DNA from: an uncultured Rhizobiaceae group bacterium
GTDB lineage: Bacteria; Pseudomonadota; Alphaproteobacteria; Rhizobiales; Rhizobiaceae
Assembly (NCBI GenBank): GCA_937930635.1
Contig: CALHCF010000003.1
Span: forward strand, 330,272 to 394,271
Length of the DNA: 64,000 nt
Direction of reading: 5' to 3'
Shown piece after piece: positions 9,879 through 18,223 of the stretch (within the stretch, counting starts at the first letter, position 1; each line of letters starts with the position of its first letter). The notes under the pieces were generated by a model, which saw nothing but the letters and a program-made list of their open reading frames with translations, ran no database searches and was not told where the DNA came from. A program made the position numbers and the translations under genes.

Positions 9879-10239
9879 GATCCTCGTTTCCTCTTCTTGC
9901 GGCCAGGCCGCATATGAAATCCTTCAATACGATCCGATTCGCGACCGGCTCCTCAACAGAATCGGTTGAATCACATCTTCCCTGTCTGCTTGCCCGCAGG
10001 TCGGTGAGCAAGCCGTGGAACAGCCACGTTGTAGAGAATGGCGCCTCTATACGCCGGACACCGGGCAAATGCAACGCACCTTACCCGGTGGCAATGTCTC
10101 AGCTTGATTTTGCAGCCGTGGGATTAACTAGCACTCCCAAACTGGTCGGCGATCCCCCCTGCGACGCACCACTCAACATCACCTTGCGTTATGATATGCC
10201 CCCTCACAAAGGAATGGCAATGGCTCCTTAGAGCCCTTC

Positions 10240-10923
10240 TTACTTTATACTGCGCTTGGAACGAATGTCCGCTATCGCGGTGAGGTCGTCCTCGAGACTG
10301 GCCATGCACATGTCGAAAGAGAGACGTGCAGCGGCATCGGCTTCAGCGGAACAGAGGGCCGAGATCAATGGCTTGTGCCACTCGACCAGATCAATGCGTT
10401 CTGGCTCCTTTGCTTCTGAATTTGCATAGATCCATTGAAGCTTATCAGCAAGTTTGGCGTAGCTTTGTTGCAGCATCTTGTTGCGACACCGCTCGACTAT
10501 GAGCGCATGAAAGGCCAAATCGGCCTCACCCCTGTTTTTCCCTGACCTTTCGGCGTCGACCAAGGCCTTCGCCGCCTTTTGGATCGCTTGCTGGTCGTCC
10601 GCAGTGATCTGAGAAGCAAGCAAACGCGCAGCGCCGCTTTCAAGTGAAGCGCGCAGCGTATAGATTTCCCATAAGGTTTGACCGTCTAGTGTCGCCACGG
10701 CCCAGGAGCTGTAAGGCCGACTATCGATCAGGCCATCACGTTTCATCTCTGACAGCGCCGCTCGTACCGTTCCACGGCTGATCCCCATCTCTTCGGCGAG
10801 GTCTGTTTCAACCAACCGCGCCCCGGCAGGCAGTTCTGCCGACAGGATAGCTTCTTTCAACCTGTCCGACGCCATGTCCGCCAAGCTGCGTTTGGCGATT
10901 GAAAGTCCAGGTTTCTTCGACAT
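10240..10923 (-). CDS. GntR family regulator (FCD subfamily)
   Basis: N-terminal wHTH (LVETDLAEEMGISRGTVRAALSEMKRDGLI) and FCD-like all-helical C-terminus. Confidence 0.9.
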   Translation of the reverse strand: MSKKPGLSIAKRSLADMASDRLKEAILSAELPAGARLVETDLAEEMGISRGTVRAALSEMKRDGLIDSRPYSSWAVATLDGQTLWEIYTLRASLESGAARLLASQITADDQQAIQKAAKALVDAERSGKNRGEADLAFHALIVERCRNKMLQQSYAKLADKLQWIYANSEAKEPERIDLVEWHKPLISALCSAEADAAARLSFDMCMASLEDDLTAIADIRSKRSIK

Positions 10924-10974
10924 TGGCGTGACCCACAGAGTGTGTTGACTGGGGCACTCTTTCGCCCTTATTGA

Positions 10975-10990
10975 TAATTGTCAACAATTA
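10975..10990. promoter_or_regulatory. candidate GntR operator TAATTGT-CA-ACAATTA
   Basis: Perfect 7-bp inverted repeat with 2-nt spacer in the divergent GntR/SDR intergenic region. Confidence 0.6.
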
Positions 10991-11006
10991 ACGATTCGAG
11001 ATGTAG

Positions 11007-11747
11007 ATGAAGCACTGCATTATCATCGGCGCAGGTCCGGGATAGGGCGAAGCCATCGCGCGAAAATTTGGTGCAAATGGGTATGCAATTGGCCTTATTG
11101 CCCGCAATGGCGCCTCGCTAAGCGCGCAGGCTGAGAGGTTGAGTCTACATGGTATCAAAGCGGGGTATGCGGCTGCGGACGCTGGCGATGCCGAGCAGCT
11201 TTTGACGGCGCTCACCAAGCTACAGGCGCAATCGGGCCCCTTTGACGTGCTGGTTTATAACGCTGCTGTACTGCGGCCTGACGGGCCTTTGGAACTGGAC
11301 GCCGACACCCTGCGCGTGGAATTTGATGTCAACCTGGTTGGCGGGCTCGTAGCGGCACAGGCCGTCGCGCCGCATATGGTAGCCCAAGGCGAGGGCGCGA
11401 TCCTGTTTACCGGCGGTGGACTGGCGCTGGAACCCTATCCGGAATGGACGTCACTTGCGCTCGGCAAGGCGGCTCTGCGCAGCCTCGCCTTTTCCCTATA
11501 TAAGGAGCTTGCCCCTAAAGGCGTGCATGTGAGCGTCATTGCCGTCTGTGGCATCGTTGAAGAGGGCGGGCCATTTGATCCAGATACAATCATTGGCGAG
11601 TACTTTCGACTCGCAACGAAACCCGACGGTCCCACAGATCGCGAAGTGATCATCCAGCCACCAGGTACCGACCCGCATTACAATGACCCTGAGCGCAAAC
11701 ACGCGGCAACAAGCATCACGCCACTTCATGCACGCTCACGCTCATGA
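11007..11747 (+). pseudogene. atypical SDR family protein interrupted by in-frame TAG at 11043-11045
   Basis: MKHCIIIGAGPG*GEAIARKFGANGYAIGLIARNGASL... continuous Rossmann protein on both sides of codon 13. Confidence 0.75.
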
Positions 11748-12586
11748 CGCAACGGACCATTGAAACCAGCGACGGGATAAATCTAACCGTGGACATGCGA
11801 GGGCCCGCACACGCGGAGGCCATCGTTTTCGCCCACGAGTTTGGTGGTGACATGGGCACCTGGGATGGCGTGTTCGACGTTTTGTCGTCGGAGTTCCGCT
11901 GCGTCTGCTTTGCCGCGCGGAGCGTTCACCCTTCTGCGGTGCCATCCGAAATGTCCCGATACGGGCATGCGCGAGCGACGCAAGATGTGTTGGATTTGGC
12001 CAAAGCCTTGGGGCTTGACCGGTTCCATCTGGTGGGGTGTTCCATGGGGAGCTTTACATCTCTCATGACGGCCATAGAGGCCCCTGAAATGATCCGCTCG
12101 CTGACCTTGATCGGATGCAGCACCGGCCCGCGTGATGATCAGGAACGCAGAACCTATCGCGATGCCCTAACGAAGGAGATTGCGCTTCTCGACAGCAAAT
12201 CCGCTGCGGGTGCAGTTGAATGGTTTGCCAATGATCCCGCCTATGCCCGTATGGGCATCAAACAACCCGCCCATTGGCGAACCTATCTGGACCGTCTGGA
12301 ACGGCAGTCGGTCGAGGGTGCGCGCCAAATCCTCAAGACGGTGCATTGGAACCGAGTCGCGCTTCCGACGCTCCGAGGGGCCATTCAAAGCATCAGCGCA
12401 CCGGCTCTGGTACTATACGGCGAGGAAGATCACCCGCTGGTGCTTGAAACAGCCCCTTTTCTTCAGGACTGCCTGGCGAACGGCACCACCCTACCGATGC
12501 CGGGCACGGGGCATCTAGTGCATCTGGAAGAACCAAAGCTCTTTCTTGACGCATTCCTAAAACTCGCGCGCCCGGCGGCGGGTTGA
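11744..12586 (+). CDS. alpha/beta hydrolase
   Basis: GCSMGSF nucleophile elbow, GTGHLVHLEEP; ATGA overlap with upstream gene. Confidence 0.9.
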   Translation: MTQRTIETSDGINLTVDMRGPAHAEAIVFAHEFGGDMGTWDGVFDVLSSEFRCVCFAARSVHPSAVPSEMSRYGHARATQDVLDLAKALGLDRFHLVGCSMGSFTSLMTAIEAPEMIRSLTLIGCSTGPRDDQERRTYRDALTKEIALLDSKSAAGAVEWFANDPAYARMGIKQPAHWRTYLDRLERQSVEGARQILKTVHWNRVALPTLRGAIQSISAPALVLYGEEDHPLVLETAPFLQDCLANGTTLPMPGTGHLVHLEEPKLFLDAFLKLARPAAG

Positions 12587-12603
12587 AGAACGAGGACACC
12601 CCC

Positions 12604-13383
12604 ATGGCAGACCACATCATCAGCCAACGTGACGGCGATATCCTCACCGTAACCATTGACCGACCGCAAAAGCTCAACGCGTTCACGAATGACATGTATC
12701 GAGCTTTTGGTGAGGTATTTCTCGCGGCAACGAATGACACGGCAGTGCGCTGCATCCTTCTCAGGGCGTCCGGCGAGCGGGCTTTTTGTGTGGGCAGCGA
12801 CATTGCCGAGTTCAACGCAACCCTGGGGCAGCCCGATCGGCAGATTGCTGACACGCGGATTGGGCGGGCGGCCATGGACGCCATGGCAGCTTGCCCCCAT
12901 CCGATCATCGGGGCGCTGCAGGGCGTTTGCGTTGGCGGCGGTTTGCAGATCGCGACACTTTGCGATCTTCGCCTTGCAACGGAAAACACACGCTTTGGTA
13001 TCCCGATCAAGTCGCTCGGAATGCTGGCCGAGGTTGAGGACCTGCAAGCGATGCACCGTACTTTAGGGTCTGGTCTGTGCCTTGATTTGCTGCTGACAGG
13101 TCGGATGATGACCGCCGAAGAAGCCAGCGATTGCGGGTTCGTGCATCGTCTGTGCATGGCAGATCAGTTGGAGAGTTCGGCGGCCGAGCTAGCACGGACC
13201 GTCGCTACCGGCGCGCCTTTGGCGGCGCGTTGGCACAAGAAAGCTTTGCGCGCCTTGTCTGAACCCTCAACTGACATGCGCCCGCTCGTCGAAGAGGCGC
13301 TTGCATGCTACCGCCATCGCGATTTCGCCGAAGGCTGCGCAGCCTTTGCCAAAAAATGCTTTCCATACTTCACCGGCACATAA
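12604..13383 (+). CDS. enoyl-CoA hydratase/isomerase family protein
   Basis: VTIDRPQKLNAFT, GERAFCVGSDIAEF, GALQGVCVGGGLQIATLCDLRLA. Confidence 0.92.
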   Translation: MADHIISQRDGDILTVTIDRPQKLNAFTNDMYRAFGEVFLAATNDTAVRCILLRASGERAFCVGSDIAEFNATLGQPDRQIADTRIGRAAMDAMAACPHPIIGALQGVCVGGGLQIATLCDLRLATENTRFGIPIKSLGMLAEVEDLQAMHRTLGSGLCLDLLLTGRMMTAEEASDCGFVHRLCMADQLESSAAELARTVATGAPLAARWHKKALRALSEPSTDMRPLVEEALACYRHRDFAEGCAAFAKKCFPYFTGT

Positions 13384-13396
13384 GGACACATAACTC

Positions 13397-14557
13397 ATGG
13401 AGGAAAGAGATACGCCCTTGGCAGGCATCCGCGTGGTCGAGCTGTCTCACGTACTGGCCGGGCCTATCTGCGGCCTCATGCTGGGGGATATGGGGGCAGA
13501 GGTTATCAAGTTCGAACGCCCGGACGGTGGTGACGCGCAGCGTTAGGATGTCTCCGAGGCGGATCGGTTGGGCGCGGACAGTGCCAGCTTCTTCATGGTC
13601 AATCGCGGCAAGGATAGCATAACCATCGACCTCAAATCTGACGAGGGCAAGGCCGCGTTGTGGGATCTGATTGCCTCGGCGGATGCCTTGGTCGAAAATT
13701 ACCGCGTCGGCGTGCTGGATAAACTTGGCTTTGGGTATGAGGATGTTAAGGCGCGCTGCCCCGGGGTCGTCTATTGTTCGATATCCGGCTACGGGCGATC
13801 CGGGCCTTGGGCGGAGCGCGGCGGGTTTGACCTGATTATGCAGGGCATGAGCGGTTTGATGTCCTTCACAGGCGATGTAGGCGCGCGCCACCCCACCAAA
13901 TGCGGGGCCCCGATCACAGATATCGCCACCGGGGTTGTGGCCGCCATGGGCGTGATCGCGGCGCTGATGCGCAAGATGCGCACTGGACATGGCGATCTGG
14001 TCGAGGCGTCATTGCTGGAAACCGGCGTGATGTTCACGTACCTTCAATCGGCCCTCGTGCTGGCCGGTGCAGACGATCCAAAACCACTCGGGACCGGTTA
14101 TCCGACCTACACGCCATATGAGGCCTATGAAGCGGCGGACGGTTGGATCGCCTTTGGCACGACCGCCGGGCCGGACAGCTGGCAGAGCATGCTGAAAATT
14201 CTAGACCTGAGCCACATACAGGATGATCCGCGTTTTGCGACGACCCAAACACGCGTTGAAAATCGCGAGGCGTTGCGCGTGCTGATCACCGGGCAGCTTC
14301 GCGGCAAGCCACGCGAACACTGGGTCGAAGAATTGTCCGCCGCGGGATTGCCCTGCGGTCCTGTGCTGAAAGTCTCGGAAATGATGGAACACCCTCAGAT
14401 TGTCGCCCGCAAGGTCTTTGATGATTACCCGCATCCGGACGTGGGAACCTTCAAAGCCATCAACTGCCCGGTTCGTTTTACTGAAGCCGAACGCCCGCCG
14501 AAGAAAGGGGCACCGCATTTGGGTGAAGCTGGCTTGGTCAAGAAAATCGAACGCTGA
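13397..14557 (+). pseudogene. CaiB/BaiF family CoA transferase interrupted by in-frame TAG at 13544-13546
   Basis: [79 protein letters not shown]...; rest of frame intact to 14557. Confidence 0.8.
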
Positions 14558-14837
14558 ACTACGAAAGCCGCCATTGGCGCAACTGCAGCGAACGGCAAGT
14601 TTGTCCACATAGTTGCCTTTGATTAATTCTGATCAACATCAACTTCGGGCCAGACTCTGGCGGTCTTCTGGTTGCAACATCATCTAATCTGCGACACGGC
14701 ATCGATTGACGGTTTCGCATGGACCCGGGCATTCAAACTGAGGCACCGCCCATCCGGCAAACCAGCATTGGCGTGCTTCATATTGCCCCCCAAAACCAAA
14801 ACGGTTTAGCATCTGCATTCAGCAGAGGAGAAACGCC

Positions 14838-15035
14838 ATGTTTGATGAAGCCGACAGCGGAAAAGAGCCGGTTAGTCACATCACTTTGGGGGCCGACCTT
14901 TCGACGCTTTCTCTTGGAGACATTGACGATCTCGTTGCCGCTCTGGAGGCCGAAATAGGTCGGTTAAAAGAAGAAAGAAACAAGAAATCCGGCAGCCTTA
15001 GCGAAGCCGAGAAATTCTTTAAAATTAGCAAATGA
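14838..15035 (+). CDS. DUF1192 family small protein
   Basis: LSTLSLGDIDDLVAALEAEIGRLKEERNKK...AEKFF. Confidence 0.8.
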   Translation: MFDEADSGKEPVSHITLGADLSTLSLGDIDDLVAALEAEIGRLKEERNKKSGSLSEAEKFFKISK

Positions 15036-15056
15036 TTTCGCTGCGTGTTAACCATT

Positions 15057-15071
15057 TTAATCATTTGTTAA
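15057..15071. promoter_or_regulatory. candidate CtrA binding site TTAA-N7-TTAA
   Basis: TTAATCATTTGTTAA. Confidence 0.55.
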
Positions 15072-15161
15072 GCTTTATAGACGTTAATGAAGTCTATCCA
15101 GTTCGCTGGATTTCGTTGATGTGATCTCCTTTCATTGATACGAGCCTCCCTGTTAACTCTT

Positions 15162-15187
15162 AAGAGCCGCTTGCGGCTCTTTTTTTT
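15162..15187 (+). terminator. Rho-independent terminator
   Basis: AAGAGCCGC-TT-GCGGCTCTT followed by T-tract. Confidence 0.9.
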
Positions 15188-15281
15188 GTCTTGATCACAG
15201 CCCAACATTGAATTTCGTGCTCGCTCAAGCCTTTACCCCCGATAGGTTCCTGATAATGTATCGGCGACAGGGTGGAGAAAA

Positions 15282-15836
15282 ATGACCAGTACCGAGCACA
15301 ATTCAGCCGACAACAAGGCCGCCATATCTTCACAGCCCGTCCGGCTTGCCCAGCATTTTGCTGGCTCAGAGAAGTTCGGCTCACTCTTCGCCTATGGAAT
15401 GGATTTGGTGGAGGAGACCGCAACCTTTCTGGATACGGAAGGGCGTGAGGCGGCCAAAACTCTTTCCAAAGCCGCCGCTGGCCTTTATGGCGCGGAGTCG
15501 ATGCGCCTCACCACCCGTCTGATGCAGCTTGCTTCCTGGTTGTTGCTGCAACGCGCAGTCGGCGAAGGAGAAATGACAGTCGAGCAAGCCATTTCCGAAA
15601 AGAAGAACGTCAAGTTGAACCAGCTGCGTTCACGCACCAACGGTGCAGGCTGGGACGAGCTTCCTCCGCGTTTTCTGGAATTGGTGGAGCGCTCGGTTTC
15701 CCTGCAACGCCGCATCCAGCGCCTTGATGATGAAATTTACGCCCGTCCGAAGGAAGAAGCCGAGATTGTCGAAAATCCGGTTGCCCTTCAGCGAACACTG
15801 CTGGAAACTGCGTTCGATCCCAAGTTTCGTAGCTAA
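15282..15836 (+). CDS. rcdA: DUF1465 / regulator of CtrA degradation (RcdA-like)
   Basis: FAYGMDLVEETATFLDTEGREAAKTLSKAAAGLYGAESMRLTTRLMQLASWLLLQRAV typical of DUF1465. Confidence 0.8.
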   Translation: MTSTEHNSADNKAAISSQPVRLAQHFAGSEKFGSLFAYGMDLVEETATFLDTEGREAAKTLSKAAAGLYGAESMRLTTRLMQLASWLLLQRAVGEGEMTVEQAISEKKNVKLNQLRSRTNGAGWDELPPRFLELVERSVSLQRRIQRLDDEIYARPKEEAEIVENPVALQRTLLETAFDPKFRS

Positions 15837-16047
15837 GGTCATGACGCTGGAGCGTTGCAGTTTTTGACTGACACGCGAAGGCAGCCATCAGCCAACCCGG
15901 CGCCGCAGCTATCAGCCAACCTTGTGCCATGTTCATACAGACATCGGGCATAACCCAGCTGCCGTGAGCGAAAATCAACCGGATTGATTCCGCAAAAAAA
16001 GCAAAAGCAGCGTGGATCCGACCGACGTTTGTCGCCGGTGTATCGGC

Positions 16048-18063
16048 TCAGAAATTAGCGAGAGCGAGACGCGTAAACGCAACCCGGGTACGCGAATTGC
16101 CGGTAAAGGCATCGGCCCGCAACAAGGTGCGACCGCTATTAAAGCCTGCAGAGAAAACGGAGGCTGGCATTGGGCGACGCATACCCTGCTTGTAGCTTGG
16201 CGCTTTCAGGGTCGCCAACGCTCCAACGCGGGTGCTGCTTGAGACCGCCCAAACTTTGACTGAACGACCATCAAGGTCACCAAGCCGCAATTCCGGCTTG
16301 ATCGGTTCGCCATATCCCACGGCAACCATAGAGGGTTCACGGTCTGTCAGTTCGTTTGGCTTGGGAAGCGGAACCACAACCGGTTTCGTGGATTTGAGAA
16401 CTTCCTCAGCTCTCTCGACCACAGTCTCATCAATACGCCAGGCTGGCGCTGGCACGTTGCCAGGCACCTGCAGCGAGGCCTGAAGAACAGGTGGGGTCAC
16501 AACAGCAGCCGGCACGGCTTCAATCGGGTTACGCTTGGGTTGAAGGCGAGCAACAAACTCTTCCGTCGACTGTTGCGGGAACGTTGGACGGGCAACCGGT
16601 TTCGTTGGTTTCAACTGAGCTGATGCCACAACGGTTTCTTTTGCCTCAGCCAGAACCTCAACAGCCCGTTGCGAAGGCGTCAGGTTGGTTGAACTGGCCA
16701 AAGCCGTTCTGATGCGCGCGTTCAGGCGGGCAATCTCTTCTGACGTTTCCTTTGTAGCAGGCGGGGCCTGAGGAATCTCAACCCGGGGGCGCAGAATGCT
16801 GGTTCCCTCTTGTGGCAAAGCAAGCGCCACACGGGTATCACCGACCGGTTCCAGTGGCCGCCTGTCAATCTGTTGCGGCGTTTCATCGTTTTGAGCAATC
16901 TGCGTGGCAACCTGAGCAATCTGGGCCTGAGCAATCTGAGGCTCAGCAATCTGAGGTCTGCGTCGCGGAATTGTCACCCGCGAAGGCGTCAGATCAGACG
17001 GGTCTGCTGCAGCCAGTTGCAAGGCTTTCTCGCTATTCTTACGGGCGACTTCAGCTTCCTGCGCAAAGGGGTCCGGCCCCTTTGGTTTCTCCGCCACCAC
17101 AACAGCGGGAGCAGGAACTTCCTTCTTCTCAGGAGCTTCGATCTTCGGCTTTTCTTTCTTTACAGGAGCCTTTTTGACCACCTTTGGAGCAGCCTTTTTC
17201 GGCTTGGCAGTAACATTGCTCTCGTTCTCGTCGCCATCATCCCCGGATTTTCTGAAAATACGGGCCAGCAGCGTTTTCCTGACAGCCGAACGGCGGGAAC
17301 TGCCATCAGCATTGCGACCCCGTTTCAGGTTCGCCATTGCTGTCTTGTAACCCTTGAGCGGCTTGCCATTGGAAGGAACATGAATGGTTTTGCCACGCGG
17401 GAACACGCGCGCCAGCTGGCGGCGGCTCATCCGAGGCCAATGCCGCACCCGTCCCGTATCCATGTGCACAAATGAACCACGGTAAAAACCAACACCACCG
17501 CGATGAGCCTGAAGTCCAAGAGCACGAAGCTTTTTAACGCTCACATCCGGCATGAAGAAATCCAGCGCCTTGCCTCTAGTGTGCTGGCTGCTGCGTGCAA
17601 CACCGCGGCCCCGCCGCCGCAACATTTTGTTGGTGCGCGGAGAGCGGTATCCTGAAATCACGTGAATACGTTTGCGCGACCCACTTTTTTGGTAAACCTC
17701 CCAGACAAGATCCAGCAGCGCCGGATCCATCCGTGTCGGTTCCTTGCGCCGCCAGTCACGAAGAAAACGGTTGGCCTTGCGCAGGCCGCTTTTCACATAG
17801 CGACCGTTTTTCTTGAAGGTAATGTCTGCCTTTTCCTTGGTATGCGTAAAAAACATACGCAAGGTCCGGGTCTCGGCTTCGGCCTGGTTGAATGCGGCAG
17901 TGCCGGCGGAAAACAGGATCGCAAGAACACAAAGCAGCAACACACGCAAGCCGGTGCCGAAAACCGGTGCGACGGGATAAACCGTTTTCAAACCGCGCTG
18001 ATAAGCTGCCGACTGCATATTCAGGATCACGTCGCCTTTATACTCTGCGAAAAGCCAATACAT
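16048..18063 (-). CDS. DUF882 / YcbK-like M15-family peptidase with long low-complexity C-terminal region
   Basis: HVISGYRSPRTNKMLRRRGRGVARSSQHTRGKALDFFMPDV ... GSFVHMDTGRVRHW. Confidence 0.88.
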   Translation of the reverse strand: MYWLFAEYKGDVILNMQSAAYQRGLKTVYPVAPVFGTGLRVLLLCVLAILFSAGTAAFNQAEAETRTLRMFFTHTKEKADITFKKNGRYVKSGLRKANRFLRDWRRKEPTRMDPALLDLVWEVYQKSGSRKRIHVISGYRSPRTNKMLRRRGRGVARSSQHTRGKALDFFMPDVSVKKLRALGLQAHRGGVGFYRGSFVHMDTGRVRHWPRMSRRQLARVFPRGKTIHVPSNGKPLKGYKTAMANLKRGRNADGSSRRSAVRKTLLARIFRKSGDDGDENESNVTAKPKKAAPKVVKKAPVKKEKPKIEAPEKKEVPAPAVVVAEKPKGPDPFAQEAEVARKNSEKALQLAAADPSDLTPSRVTIPRRRPQIAEPQIAQAQIAQVATQIAQNDETPQQIDRRPLEPVGDTRVALALPQEGTSILRPRVEIPQAPPATKETSEEIARLNARIRTALASSTNLTPSQRAVEVLAEAKETVVASAQLKPTKPVARPTFPQQSTEEFVARLQPKRNPIEAVPAAVVTPPVLQASLQVPGNVPAPAWRIDETVVERAEEVLKSTKPVVVPLPKPNELTDREPSMVAVGYGEPIKPELRLGDLDGRSVKVWAVSSSTRVGALATLKAPSYKQGMRRPMPASVFSAGFNSGRTLLRADAFTGNSRTRVAFTRLALANF

Positions 18064-18223
18064 GCATCGTCACCCTAAGGTTCTTACCCATGCCACTCCG
18101 GCCCGCCAAAAATCGCAACGAATTGCGATCAATTAATGGCAGTCAGTATATTGACCACTGCGTGGTTAATATAGCGTTTCCAAAGGATTTTTGGAAATTT
18201 TGGTGAATTTTTGCCCCAAATTC

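Noticed and set aside
11043-13546. Pyrrolysine or genome-wide TAG recoding to explain the two amber codons
   Set aside because: TAG is used as a normal terminator in several genes in this window, the two positions call for unrelated residues (Leu/Ile and probably Trp), and neither family is known for Pyl. The MttB-family gene at the right edge is a different family.
15610-15978. Minus-strand 122-aa ORF over the rcdA-like 3' end
   Set aside because: Shadow frame without motifs.
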